A DNA stretch of 64,000 bases from Treponema sp. Lineage in GTDB: Bacteria; Spirochaetota; Spirochaetia; Treponematales; Treponemataceae. The stretch's first letter is position 1. Each line of letters starts with the position of its first letter. Below the pieces are notes generated by a model. The model was not told the DNA's origin. It did no database searches and saw only the letters and a program-made list of their open reading frames with translations. This document shows positions 50,825 through 59,889 of the stretch, piece after piece. The stretch lies in contig JAGBIY010000017.1 in the NCBI GenBank assembly GCA_017934745.1, forward strand, positions 27,523 through 91,522, given 5' to 3'. The translations under genes were made by a program, and so were the position numbers.

Positions 50825-50844
50825 GTCAAATTTTCAAATGCGCT

Positions 50845-52407
50845 TTACAGCGTCACTCCGTCCTTGAAAATCGCTATTTCCCTGTAGCCGTTCTTCTCGT
50901 TCTTTGTGACCGCGCGGCCGGAAACGATGTCGCAAATCTGCTGGAGAAGCGCATCGCGCACGCTGTCGCTCGGCTCGTCCAGGAGGCGCGCGGCGTCGAA
51001 GTCGATCCAGCCGGATTTCCTCTGGGCGAGAGGGTGGTTCGTCGCGATTTTGACCGTCGGAACAGGCGCGCCGAGCGGTGTTCCGCGTCCGGTCGAGAAG
51101 AGGATGATGTTCGCGCCGGCCGCCGTCATGTCGGTTGTGGAAACGATGTCGTTGCCCGGCCCTTCAAGAAGCGAAAGACCTTTCTCCGTCAAACGCTCGC
51201 CGTACTTCAAAACGCCTGTGACAGGAGCCTTGCCACCCTTCTGCACGCAGCCGAGGGACTTGTCTTCGAGAGTCGTGATTCCGCCGGCCTTGTTTCCAGG
51301 AGACGGATTCTCGTAGCAGACCTGGTTGTGGCGGGCGTAGTAGTCCTTGAAGCCGTTGATGAGGTTCACGGTGTTGTCGAACCTTGACTTGTCCACGCAG
51401 CGGTTCATGAGCATCTGCTCGGCGCCGAACATTTCCGGGACTTCGGTGAGCATCACGCGGCCGCCCATTCCCGTCATCGCGTCGCAGATGCGCCCGATGA
51501 GCGCGTTCGCCGTGATTCCGCTCATTCCGTCCGAGCCGCCGCACTTCATTCCGAGAACGATGTCCGTGAGCGGGCGCGGTTCCCTCTTGAATTTCGACGC
51601 GTACTCGACAAGCTCCGTCAAAAGCCTCTTTCCTTCCGTGAGTTCGTCCTCGAAATCCTGTGTGACCATGAATTTCACGCGGTTCTCGTCGTATTCGCCG
51701 AGGAAGTTCTTGAAATACGGAATGTTGTTCTCTTCGCAGCCGAGGGAGACGACGAGGACTCCTCCGGCGTTCGGGTGCTTCACGAGGTCGGAGAGGATGA
51801 CGGCTGTGGTCTCCTTGTCCGCGCCCATCTGTGAGCAGCCGTAGGGGTGAGTCCATGTGAAGACTCCCTCAAGTCCTCCGTCCGTCTTCGGTCCCGGCTC
51901 TCCGCCCAGGAATTTGCCGTTCGCCCAGGAAGCGAGGTTCTCCGAAATCTTGTTCACGCAGCCGACGAGCGGCACAATCCAGATTTCGTTCCTTGAGCCG
52001 ACCCTGCCGTCCGCGCGCGGATACACGTTCACTGTGGGAACGTTCGCGCGGAGCTTCTCGGTCTCCTTGTACCAGTTCTCGTAGGCCGCTTTCGCAGTAT
52101 TTTCCTGGTATGAATATTCAAGTTTCTCAGAGAGGAGGGTGTGGATGTTGTGTGTATGGACGTGGAATCCTTTCTTTATATCCTCTTTTGCGGCTCCTAT
52201 TGGATATCCGTACTTGATGATTGGCTCGTCTTTCTTGATGTCCCTGAGGGCGAATTTGTGCCCGGCTGTGATGTCCTCCTGCAAAGTGACTGTCACTTCT
52301 GGAACATCGTCCATTGCCTCGAGCGTGACTGTCGTTCCTTTGGAAAGCGGCTGGAGAGCCACTGCCACGACGTCCGCCGAATTGATTCTTATGGCGATTT
52401 TACTCAT
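50845..52407 (-). CDS. uxaA: altronate dehydratase
   Basis: A 520-residue enzyme removing water from D-altronate to give 2-keto-3-deoxygluconate in galacturonate catabolism. An N-terminal SAF domain (about 10-95; 'GHKFALRDIKKDEPIIKYGY', 'HVHTHNIH') is followed by the large D-galactarate/altronate dehydratase domain: 'RADGRVGSRNEIWIVPLVGC', 'FTWTHPYGCSQMG', 'VVSLGCEENNI', 'GMKCGGSDGMSGITAN', 'NPSPGNKAGGITTLEDKSLG'. Cysteines in GC and GCS motifs probably bind iron. Galactarate dehydratase (GarD) is the main alternative. It is alone in its transcript here. It links functionally to the GH28 enzyme at 3557. Confidence 0.88.
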   Translation of the reverse strand: MSKIAIRINSADVVAVALQPLSKGTTVTLEAMDDVPEVTVTLQEDITAGHKFALRDIKKDEPIIKYGYPIGAAKEDIKKGFHVHTHNIHTLLSEKLEYSYQENTAKAAYENWYKETEKLRANVPTVNVYPRADGRVGSRNEIWIVPLVGCVNKISENLASWANGKFLGGEPGPKTDGGLEGVFTWTHPYGCSQMGADKETTAVILSDLVKHPNAGGVLVVSLGCEENNIPYFKNFLGEYDENRVKFMVTQDFEDELTEGKRLLTELVEYASKFKREPRPLTDIVLGMKCGGSDGMSGITANALIGRICDAMTGMGGRVMLTEVPEMFGAEQMLMNRCVDKSRFDNTVNLINGFKDYYARHNQVCYENPSPGNKAGGITTLEDKSLGCVQKGGKAPVTGVLKYGERLTEKGLSLLEGPGNDIVSTTDMTAAGANIILFSTGRGTPLGAPVPTVKIATNHPLAQRKSGWIDFDAARLLDEPSDSVRDALLQQICDIVSGRAVTKNEKNGYREIAIFKDGVTL

Positions 52408-52520
52408 CGATATTACCTCTTACCTCTGAATTTATAGTTTCAATTTTAACGAAAAACCCCCGCTCAATAAAGGATGAAACGCTTCTTGAGAAAGTGATTT
52501 TTCGCGAAATGGCAAATGCG

Positions 52521-53906
52521 TCAGCATATTTCGTGCGGTTCGTCGCCCGCCGAGTTCTTCTTCCAGCCCGGATTCTTCTTCCAGCCCGGATTCCCCTTCC
52601 AGACGAATTCCTTCAGAATCGACCTCATTCTCTTTCCGACTTCCTGTGATTTCTCGTCGTCCACGCATTCCATTTTCGTGCTTTTTCCCAAAAGTACTGG
52701 AACGTCGCAGAAATGATAGCAGCCGATTCCCTTTTCGATTGAATCGGGAGTGGCGTACTTGTAGAGGTACCTCCACGCGTCCCCCTTGTAGCCGGAGAGC
52801 AGCCTTTCAAGCGGATTCACGTAGATGATTTTCGTCACGCTGTCGCTTATCTGGTGTTTGTAGCTTTTTCCGCTTTTGACGGGCTTGATTTTGAGGATTT
52901 TCGACATCAGGAAGAGGAGCGGAGTCGGTAGCGGAAGAGTGAACGGATTGGCCTCCTCTTCGACAGTTCCGATTAGAAGCGGCTTTCCGCATTCCTTGGC
53001 GAGCGTTCCCGGCGCGCCCTTGAGCGTCGTTCCGTCGATTGTCGGCGAGAACGCGCACCTCAATTCGAATCTCTTGAACCTCATGTCGTTTGAGAATTTC
53101 TTGTTCGCTTTGGAAATCATTTCCGCATTCATGCCGAACACTTTTTCAAGTTCGTTCTTCTTGATTCCGAGCGTCTTCAAATAACGCTCCGTGTTCTTCC
53201 GGCTTTCCTCTTCCGTGAAGAAATGCTCTATGCACGCCGACATCACATACGCCTTGTTGAACAGATTTTTCGCCTCGTCCATCGACATGAGCGCCAAAAT
53301 GCACGCGCCGCCCGCCGACTGCCCGAAGAGCGTCACGTTGCCGTTGTCCCCGCCGAAGAAGCCGATGTTGTCGCGCACGAACTCAAGCGCGCGTATCTGG
53401 TCGAAGAGTCCGCAGTTCCTGTCGAAGAGATTTTTTCCTCCGTTCTCCTTGTCCAGAAACGAAAGATTCAAAAATCCGTAGATGTTCAGCCTGTAGTTGA
53501 ACGTCACCACAATCGATTCCGTCTCCACGGCCACCTTCGCCATGTCGTAGAGGAGCCTTCCGCTGCCTTCCTCCGCTTCCCCGGCTCCGCCCTCGGCGTA
53601 CGAGCCGCCGAATATCCAGACAAGGACTGGAAGGTTCTGTTTTCCGCTTTTCGGAACGAACAGGTTCATGTAGAGGCAGTCCTGGCTCATGTAGGACGAG
53701 CCTGTGTGCCCGACGTGCTGGATTGGATTTTTGCTCCCCGTACTGGCGTCGAGAATCCCGTCCCATTTTTCAGGCTCCAGTGGATGCTTGAACGAAAGCT
53801 CCCCAAGAGGTTTCTTCGCGAATGGGATGCCGAGAAACTGGACGCAGCCGTCCCTCTCGATTCCCCGCACCTTTCCGTATTTTGTCCCGATGATGTTTTC
53901 CGTCAT
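52521..53906 (-). CDS. type B carboxylesterase
   Basis: A 461-residue alpha/beta hydrolase of the carboxylesterase/para-nitrobenzyl esterase family. The opening 'YGKVRGIERDGCVQFLGIPF' and 'SQDCLYMNLFVP' are typical. The oxyanion segment is 'VWIFGGSYAEGG', the nucleophile Ser lies in FGQSAGGA, and a late His occurs in 'IGCYHFCDVPVLL'. No signal peptide is seen, so it is probably cytoplasmic; it may deacylate imported plant esters. The C-terminus has a short internal repeat, GWKKNPGWKKN, from a DNA repeat of about 18 bases. The start at 53906 has GGGAGG; a longer frame overlaps the pheT terminator. Confidence 0.87.
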   Translation of the reverse strand: MTENIIGTKYGKVRGIERDGCVQFLGIPFAKKPLGELSFKHPLEPEKWDGILDASTGSKNPIQHVGHTGSSYMSQDCLYMNLFVPKSGKQNLPVLVWIFGGSYAEGGAGEAEEGSGRLLYDMAKVAVETESIVVTFNYRLNIYGFLNLSFLDKENGGKNLFDRNCGLFDQIRALEFVRDNIGFFGGDNGNVTLFGQSAGGACILALMSMDEAKNLFNKAYVMSACIEHFFTEEESRKNTERYLKTLGIKKNELEKVFGMNAEMISKANKKFSNDMRFKRFELRCAFSPTIDGTTLKGAPGTLAKECGKPLLIGTVEEEANPFTLPLPTPLLFLMSKILKIKPVKSGKSYKHQISDSVTKIIYVNPLERLLSGYKGDAWRYLYKYATPDSIEKGIGCYHFCDVPVLLGKSTKMECVDDEKSQEVGKRMRSILKEFVWKGNPGWKKNPGWKKNSAGDEPHEIC

Positions 53907-53947
53907 TTTCCTCCCCCCAGATTCCCGCGCAACCGCCCCCGCATGAA

Positions 53948-53977
53948 AAAGGCACATCCGTTTTTGAATGTGCCTTT
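53948..53977 (-). terminator. terminator downstream of pheT
   Basis: AAAGGCACAT/ATGTGCCTTT 10-bp stem with 10-base loop, followed on the minus strand by a run of five T residues, between pheT and the esterase gene. Confidence 0.75.
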
Positions 53978-54039
53978 CAATTGGAAATTTTTAACAAGTC
54001 AAAAGCCGAATTTTCTCAGTGTAATGGTCGAAACGAGCG

Positions 54040-54088
54040 GGAGCGCGTTTCGGCAACTGCAACATTCATAAACTCGATGTTCGACCTA
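54040..54088 (+). repeat. 49-bp dispersed repeat, second copy
   Basis: Matches 32071-32119 with about seven differences. It ends exactly at the pheT stop codon. Confidence 0.65.
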
Positions 54089-56431
54089 GCAGACTTCGCA
54101 GTTGTCGGCCTTCACCGTCTTGATTTCCTTTCCGTCGGCGAGCGCCTTCTTTCCTGCAATCATGACCGTGTGGTTCTCGACTTTGTATGTCACCTTCGCG
54201 AATTTGTCGATGTCGATTTTCGCCGACTTCTCTCCGCTGAACGAAGAGCCTTCGAGCGTGATGACCGTTCCCGGCTTCGCCCAAGGAGCTGTCAGAAGTT
54301 CGACCTTCTCCTTGCCGTCCTCCGTGTAGTCGCACGCGAGGAGCATTCCGCGGCTTTCCACGCCCTTCATCTTTCTCGGAGCAAGGTTCGCGGCGATGAT
54401 TACGTTCTGTCCGAGAAGCTCCTCAGGCTTCAAGTACGGCCTCAAACCCGACTGGATGATTCTCGGAGTCCCGGAACCGTCGTCCATCGTCTCGATGTAG
54501 AGCTTGTCGCCCTGCGGGTTCGTGTCCACCTTCTCGATTTTCGCCACGAGGAGCTGGACGTGCGAGTCGAAATATGCGGCCGGGTCTGTCTCCGCCGGTG
54601 AGACGTTTCCTGACGATTTCGGAGCTTCCTTCTTTGATTCTGCAGGCTTCGAGTTCGGTTTCTCCTTCGGCATCAATGCCTCCACGTCAAGCTCGCCTGC
54701 CACGCACGGAACCGTTATCTGCCAGTTCTCAAGAACCTGCGGATGGATTTCCCCGAACACGCCAATCTGCTTTCCGTTCACCATGACGCCAGCCTGTCGG
54801 CCGGGAATGAATCTTGGGTCGCTCGTCTCCACGACTTCGTACTTGTGGTCGAGATAATAGAGGAGAGTCGCGACCTCGGATGCCAAATCGTTGAAGTTCG
54901 CGTTGTTGGCGGCCGTGAGGAAGCCGAGCGACTGGATTGTTCTCGTTCCGGTGTTCTCCTTGTCGTCGAGGAATGCGACTTTTCCGATTTCGAAGATTTT
55001 GTGCGGGAAGATTGCGTTCGCGGCCGCGCTTTCCGCTCTGAGAAGCGAGGCGATTATCGACGGGCGGACGAACTGGTAGTTCTCGCTCATCGGGTTGAGG
55101 ATTTCGATTACGTTTTCGGAAGAGACGTTCATCCTGTCGATGTAGTCGCGCTTTGAGCCGAGATAGTTGAAAATCATCTCCTGGTAGCCCAAGCCCACCA
55201 TGATTTCCTTGGCCTTTCTGCTGAAAACTGTGACCGGTGAGAGGTGTCCGACGGTGAAGTCGCTTGGACGCTCCGGCTTGAAGAAGTCGAGCGTGAGGCC
55301 AATCATCACGTCTTCGATGATGTCGACTTCGTGGAGGAAGTCGTTCCTGTACGGTGCTGGAGAGAGCGTGAATTCCACGTCTGACTTGTTCGCCTTGAGG
55401 TATCTCTGCGTCTTCTCCGTGGCGGCGAAATCAGATGCCGAAACGTCGTTGTCCATGCGTGTGAGCGCGTCAAGCACCTGCTCCTTCGTCAAGTCGACAC
55501 CGAGCTTCTTGTTGATTGCCGCGAGAGTCGCCTTCGTGGTCTTCTGGAAATAGAACGGTGCGACGATTTCATTTCCGAGTCCTGTGTCGTAAGGGTGCAC
55601 GACTTTCACAGGAAGAATCTCGTATCCAGCATCAAAGAAGTCGCAAGCCACGATGTTCGCGCTCAAAAGGAGGTTCTCGATGTTGTCGCCCGTCAGCTCT
55701 ACCATCAAGTCCTTGTCGCCCACCTGCACGGCTCCGAGAGTCGCAGAGTTGATGATGGGGGCCATCGACATGACCTCGCCCTTGTCGTCCTTCAAAAGCG
55801 GGAATTTCTTCGCGTCCTTCAGAATCCAGCCGAATTCCTTTCCCTTCGGATGCTCGCTCAGAATCTCGCGGCACGTCATCGGCCTGTCGCACTGGAGCGG
55901 CACGAAAGAAGTGCTGTCGGGGTCCACTCCCATGTAGTGCACCGGCCACTTTATCTGGGACACGCGGTAGACACCCATCGAAATCGTCTTCCTTTTGCGT
56001 CCGAAGTTCCAGCAGAGCTTCTCCTGCGTCTGTATGATGTCCTTGAGCATCGGGTCGTCGATTGGCTTTCCCGAAATGACGAAAGAAACGAGATACGGGC
56101 GCACTTCCTTCACGGACTCTTCGACATAGACGACCCTGTCGCCAGTGTCCTTGATGTCTCCGGCTTTGGAGAGGAATTTTGAATAGTCCGAGCGTTTCGC
56201 GCCCGCGTGCAGCCTCAGGTTCCTTGTGACTCCGCCTGTCGACCACAAGTCTGGTCTGTTCGTGTCGTTCAACTCGATTTTGATGACCCTCTCGTCGTCG
56301 CTCTGGCTCATGTCAGGTTTCTCGTCAAGCTCCGCTTTCGCGCATGTGAGCTTCTTCTCAAGCGTGTCGTAATCGTATTTTGTTCCAAGAAGATTGAAGA
56401 AAAGCTTCTCGTTCACTTCGATTTTTGGCAT
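54086..56431 (-). CDS. pheT: phenylalanyl-tRNA synthetase beta chain, archaeal type, with C-terminal tRNA-binding domain
   Basis: A 781-residue subunit that supports phenylalanine attachment to tRNA. The first 600 residues follow the archaeal/eukaryotic PheT plan: B3/4 editing region with 'ELNDTNRPDLWSTGGVTRNL', B5 and the catalytic-like core 'VFSRKAKEIMVGLGYQEMIF', 'ILNPMSENYQFVRPSIIASL', 'FGEIHPQVLENW'. After a Lys/Pro/Ser linker (about 620-660), residues about 670-765 form an OB-fold tRNA-binding domain like Trbp111 and the MetRS tail ('LLVAKIEKVDTNPQGDKLYI', 'IIAANLAPRKMKGVESRGML'). Bacterial PheT carries this fold at the N-terminus instead. Start at 56431 with GAGG. No pheS is present nearby. 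Confidence 0.9.
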   Translation of the reverse strand: MPKIEVNEKLFFNLLGTKYDYDTLEKKLTCAKAELDEKPDMSQSDDERVIKIELNDTNRPDLWSTGGVTRNLRLHAGAKRSDYSKFLSKAGDIKDTGDRVVYVEESVKEVRPYLVSFVISGKPIDDPMLKDIIQTQEKLCWNFGRKRKTISMGVYRVSQIKWPVHYMGVDPDSTSFVPLQCDRPMTCREILSEHPKGKEFGWILKDAKKFPLLKDDKGEVMSMAPIINSATLGAVQVGDKDLMVELTGDNIENLLLSANIVACDFFDAGYEILPVKVVHPYDTGLGNEIVAPFYFQKTTKATLAAINKKLGVDLTKEQVLDALTRMDNDVSASDFAATEKTQRYLKANKSDVEFTLSPAPYRNDFLHEVDIIEDVMIGLTLDFFKPERPSDFTVGHLSPVTVFSRKAKEIMVGLGYQEMIFNYLGSKRDYIDRMNVSSENVIEILNPMSENYQFVRPSIIASLLRAESAAANAIFPHKIFEIGKVAFLDDKENTGTRTIQSLGFLTAANNANFNDLASEVATLLYYLDHKYEVVETSDPRFIPGRQAGVMVNGKQIGVFGEIHPQVLENWQITVPCVAGELDVEALMPKEKPNSKPAESKKEAPKSSGNVSPAETDPAAYFDSHVQLLVAKIEKVDTNPQGDKLYIETMDDGSGTPRIIQSGLRPYLKPEELLGQNVIIAANLAPRKMKGVESRGMLLACDYTEDGKEKVELLTAPWAKPGTVITLEGSSFSGEKSAKIDIDKFAKVTYKVENHTVMIAGKKALADGKEIKTVKADNCEVC

Positions 56432-56536
56432 TTGAATCCTCGATAAAATTAAATGGTTTTCTTCAATTTTATCGAAAGAGACGGAATCTAACAATCAAAG
56501 AGAGCCACAGTTGTTGAACGGCAGTCGCATGGTGAA

Positions 56537-56851
56537 TCAGACCGGCTTGTTGAGCGCGGAAGTCAGGCACTGCAGCTCGGACAGCGTCTTCTGGAGAATC
56601 TGGATTTTTTCGTTCAGAGTGTCCTCAATCCGCTTGTTGACGAACAAGTCCTGGGACTCCACGCCGAGCGCGGCGGCTATGCTTTCAACGGAAGAATCCT
56701 TCGGCCAGACCTTCCCACCTTCGATTTTACAGACTGCGAGCGGTGTGATGCCGCATCTGTTCGCGAGTTCCTGCTGTGTGAGGCTCTTGCTCTCGCGCAG
56801 TTTCCTGATGTTGTACGCCATTATCGTGCGAATTTTTGTAGTTTCATCCAT
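56537..56851 (-). CDS. XRE-family regulator
   Basis: A 104-residue protein with an XRE helix-turn-helix ('IRKLRESKSLTQQELANRCG', 'PLAVCKIEGGKVWPKDSSVE', 'IAAALGVESQDLFV') and a C-terminal leucine-patterned helix (EDTLNEKIQILQKTLSELQC) that could dimerise. It lies 46 bases behind another XRE gene on the same strand and upstream of pheT. The two are paralogous in layout (both carry 'I-E-x-x-x-x-W-P-x-D'). Target genes are unknown. Confidence 0.8.
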   Translation of the reverse strand: MDETTKIRTIMAYNIRKLRESKSLTQQELANRCGITPLAVCKIEGGKVWPKDSSVESIAAALGVESQDLFVNKRIEDTLNEKIQILQKTLSELQCLTSALNKPV

Positions 56852-56897
56852 AATTTAGAATTTATATTGACTATCAATATAAATCAAGCGTTTTATT

Positions 56898-57263
56898 CTA
56901 CTTCATGTGGGAAATGTTGTATCTGAGTTTCTGCATGAGCGGAGCGGGAATTTCCTTCGCCGCTTCCTGCACTTCCAGCAGTAGATCCAGGTACTTCTGC
57001 ATGATTTCTTCCTGGTTCATTGATTTTGAATCGATATTCCGCTTTAAAACCTCCGGTTCCATGAGAAGTTCGTGAACTTTCAGCGAGAAGACCGCTGCTA
57101 TTTTCTCGAAGGTTTCGTCTGTGGGCCATGTCCTTTCCCGTTCAATGTCGCTTATCGTGTTCGTGCTGGTGCCCGCCTTCTCCGCCAAAACAGACTGCGT
57201 TATGGAATTTATTTTTCGAAGGAGTCGAAGGTTCTCGGCCAGATATTTTCTTGTTTCTCCCAT
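56898..57263 (-). CDS. XRE-family regulator
   Basis: A 121-residue protein with an XRE helix-turn-helix ('LRLLRKINSITQSVLAEKAG', 'STNTISDIERERTWPTDETF', 'IAAVFSLKVHELLM') and a C-terminal helix 'NQEEIMQKYLDLLLEVQEAA'. I placed the start at 57263 (MGETRKYLAENL); an upstream GTG would add 12 hydrophobic residues and neither has a clear ribosome-binding site. It is divergent from carA across about 180 bases. Adjacent XRE pair suggests a small regulatory or prophage-derived unit. Confidence 0.78.
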   Translation of the reverse strand: MGETRKYLAENLRLLRKINSITQSVLAEKAGTSTNTISDIERERTWPTDETFEKIAAVFSLKVHELLMEPEVLKRNIDSKSMNQEEIMQKYLDLLLEVQEAAKEIPAPLMQKLRYNISHMK

Positions 57264-57426
57264 GAAAAAATTCAAAATCACAAACAAATTTTTTCCCACA
57301 AAGAAAAACTGTGTAATTTTTCACAAATTTCACATCATGATTGTAATTCTTTACATTCAACCTGCCATCCGGCGATATTTTTTAATCGACAAAACCGTCC
57401 GTCTTTTCCATGCGTCCGCTTTCCGC

Positions 57427-57432
57427 TATAAT
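57427..57432 (+). promoter_or_regulatory. TATAAT upstream of carA
   Basis: A perfect -10 hexamer ends eleven bases before the carA ATG, so the leader would be very short. No convincing -35 stands at 17 bases. No pyrimidine attenuator is visible. Confidence 0.35.
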
Positions 57433-57443
57433 GAGGTTTTAGT

Positions 57444-58748
57444 ATGAGTACTAAAGCATGCCTCGTCCTGGCGAACGGACTGGTCTTTGATGGAAAAAGT
57501 TTTGGAGCTTCTGGATGCGTAATCGGCGAAGCGGTCTTCACAACGGGTATGAACGGATACCTTGAGACACTGACTGACCCCAGCTATTTTGGACAGATTG
57601 TCACACAGACTTTTCCTCTTATCGGAAATTATGGAATCATAACACCAGATTTTGAAAGTTCAAAAATCCACGTCAGAGGATATATCGTCCGCTCTTGGTG
57701 CGAAGAGCCTTCGAATTTCAGATGCGAGGGCGAAATCGACGCGTGGCTCAAAAAACAGAACGTCATCGGTCTCTACGACATCGACACCAGGGCTTTGACG
57801 AAGGTCCTCCGCGAAGCCGGCGTCATGAACGGAATGATAATCGCAGGAGATTCCGAGGAGGCAAAGAAAAACTTCGCCGCCTTGGAGAACGAGGCCGAGA
57901 AGGCGAAACTCCTTGAACAGATAAAGGCCTACAAGATTGAAAAAGCTGTAGAGACAGTTTCATGCGATGCCGTGAAAATCGAGAAGGACGCCCAGTCGGT
58001 TTTCGCCGAGAGCGCGAAATACAGGGCTGTTCCAGTGCGCGCCGACGGAACAAAGGAGAACGACCCGGAAGTTGCCATGAAGGACGGCAAGGGAAAGAAA
58101 GTCGTGCTTTGGGATTTCGGCGCGAAGGCCAACATCCGCCGCGAACTTTTGAAGCGCGGCCTTGAAGTCGTGACGATGCCATGCACCGCCACAGCCGCCC
58201 AAATCCTTGCAGAGAACCCGGACGGAGTGATGCTTTCGAACGGTCCTGGAGACCCTAGCGACAACGTGACGATTATCGCGGAAATAAAGAAGCTCCTTGA
58301 GAGGGATTTGCCGATTTTCGGAATCTGCCTTGGGCACCAGCTTTTGGCTTTGGCGAAGGGCGCGAAGACTTCAAAACTCAAGTACGGACACAGGGGCGCG
58401 AACCAGCCTGTCAAATATCTCAAGACTGGCCGCGTCTACATCTCTTCCCAGAACCACGGATACGCGGTGGAGAACGACACCCTGCCTAAGGGAGCTGTCC
58501 TGAGCTTCGTGAACACGAACGACGGAACCTGCGAGGGCGTGACGTACACGGACACCCCAAGCTTCAGCGTTCAGTTCCACCCGGAAGCTTCGTCTGGACC
58601 TCTCGACACCAGCTTTCTCTTCGATGAATTCGTCAAGCTCATAAACGACCACTCTTACTTGAGGAACTTCGAAGCGACTACGGAGCGCGTCGACGCGATA
58701 AAGTATTTCGCTTCGACGATAAAAAGCACGAAAGAGCACAGGGCTTAG
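57444..58748 (+). CDS. carA: carbamoyl-phosphate synthase small subunit
   Basis: A 434-residue glutamine amidotransferase subunit supplying ammonia for carbamoyl phosphate. The N-terminal CPSase domain ('FGASGCVIGEAVFTTGMNGY', 'LTDPSYFGQIVTQTFPLIGN', 'YDIDTRALTKVLREAG') is followed by a class I GATase domain with the nucleophile Cys in FGICLGHQLL and the His/Glu pair in QFHPEASSGP. It is about 50 residues longer than usual because of a Glu/Lys-rich linker (about 155-210) between the domains. carB is not adjacent. The LRR gene at 58764 follows by 15 bases. pyrC in this window serves the same pathway. Confidence 0.94.
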   Translation: MSTKACLVLANGLVFDGKSFGASGCVIGEAVFTTGMNGYLETLTDPSYFGQIVTQTFPLIGNYGIITPDFESSKIHVRGYIVRSWCEEPSNFRCEGEIDAWLKKQNVIGLYDIDTRALTKVLREAGVMNGMIIAGDSEEAKKNFAALENEAEKAKLLEQIKAYKIEKAVETVSCDAVKIEKDAQSVFAESAKYRAVPVRADGTKENDPEVAMKDGKGKKVVLWDFGAKANIRRELLKRGLEVVTMPCTATAAQILAENPDGVMLSNGPGDPSDNVTIIAEIKKLLERDLPIFGICLGHQLLALAKGAKTSKLKYGHRGANQPVKYLKTGRVYISSQNHGYAVENDTLPKGAVLSFVNTNDGTCEGVTYTDTPSFSVQFHPEASSGPLDTSFLFDEFVKLINDHSYLRNFEATTERVDAIKYFASTIKSTKEHRA

Positions 58749-58763
58749 ACTAAGGAGATTTAA

Positions 58764-59657
58764 ATGGACGATTTCGAGATTTACGAAGAAGACGGAGACA
58801 AGATTCTCACATCCTACAATGGAAGCGGCAAAAAAGTCGTGGTTCCAGAAGGCATTGTCGCGATAGATAATTTCGACGATGATTTTGTCTTCCACCAGAA
58901 CGGACAAATCGAGGAAGTCGTCCTTCCCGAAAGCCTTGAATACATAGGGCGGGATGCGTTCTCGGGATGCACCGGCCTCAAGAGGATAAATTTTCCGAGA
59001 GGGCTTTCGATGATTGGCGACTCCGCCTTCTGCGGTTGCGAGAGCCTTGAGGAGATTGACCTTCCCGACACGCTCGAAGTCATCGGAATGTCCGCGTTCG
59101 AAAAATGCGGAAAGCTCAAGGTGGAAAAAATTCCGTCTTCGCTCATCGAGGTTCCCGTCAACGCGTTCGAAAACACGACGGAAGTTCTGCTGAAGAACAA
59201 GGACTATGTCCGCCTCGGAGATTTCGTGTACAACTCGGAGACGAAAGCCGTGCTCTACGCGCCGGATGCCGACTCGGACGACGAATCCCTCGACGACTCG
59301 TTCCTTGTCGGCACGGTCCTTCCGCTGGACGCGAAGGTAATCGGAGCGAATTCGCTTTCGTTCGGGCAGTTCGACGATGTGAAAATACCGGCGAGCGTGG
59401 AGTACATCGGAACTGGCGCGTTCATGTTCTGCCAGAACCTCAAGAAAGTCGTCATTCCGAAAAACGTCCACACTATAGATTCGGGGGCGTTCATCAACTG
59501 CCAGAGCCTTGAGGAGGTCGTTTTCGAGGGGACGGAGCCTGTCACTCTCGGTTCGATGGCCTTTTCTGGATGTCCGAATTTGAAATCGGTCGCGCTTCCG
59601 AAAGGCTCCGACTACGAAAACGCCTTCGACGATGGTGTAGCCGTCTCTGAAAAGTGA
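58764..59657 (+). CDS. BspA-like LRR_5 protein
   Basis: A 297-residue protein with at least five LRR_5 units ('LEYIGRDAFSGCTGLKRINF', 'LSMIGDSAFCGCESLEEIDL', 'VEYIGTGAFMFCQNLKKVVI', 'VHTIDSGAFINCQSLEEVVF'). The repeat block is interrupted by an acidic stretch (about 170-185; DADSDDESLDDS). No signal peptide or anchor is seen. It is GC-richer than the LRR cluster at 28.7-32 kb and lies 15 bases after carA with AAGGAG, so it is probably in the carA transcript, an unexpected pairing. Function unknown. Confidence 0.82.
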   Translation: MDDFEIYEEDGDKILTSYNGSGKKVVVPEGIVAIDNFDDDFVFHQNGQIEEVVLPESLEYIGRDAFSGCTGLKRINFPRGLSMIGDSAFCGCESLEEIDLPDTLEVIGMSAFEKCGKLKVEKIPSSLIEVPVNAFENTTEVLLKNKDYVRLGDFVYNSETKAVLYAPDADSDDESLDDSFLVGTVLPLDAKVIGANSLSFGQFDDVKIPASVEYIGTGAFMFCQNLKKVVIPKNVHTIDSGAFINCQSLEEVVFEGTEPVTLGSMAFSGCPNLKSVALPKGSDYENAFDDGVAVSEK

Positions 59658-59775
59658 GAACCGAAGGAAAAGGGATTTATGTTAGCTCGGTCTAACAAAA
59701 TTTCATTAGCGAGAATTTTTATTGAAAATTCAGATTTCCCTAGCTAAAATGGTTTTTGGAAATTGCCTATGAGAG

Positions 59776-59826
59776 TTGGCGGTTTCCTTCTTTTCAGAAA
59801 TAACTTTTCTGCCCGCCAATTTTTTT
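59776..59826 (+). terminator. hairpin with T run in the nifJ leader region
   Basis: TTGGCGG (59776-59782) and CCGCCAA (59813-59819) enclose a roughly 30-base interior with AGAA/TTCT, followed by seven T residues. It lies 120 bases after the LRR gene and 64 bases before nifJ, so it may end the carA transcript or attenuate nifJ. A small GTTAGctcggtCTAAC hairpin lies at 59680-59695. Confidence 0.6.
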
Positions 59827-59889
59827 AGGTCTTTCTCAGCTCGATTAAAAATCGTTCTTAATAAATTTATATATTTTTAGGAGGACAAA

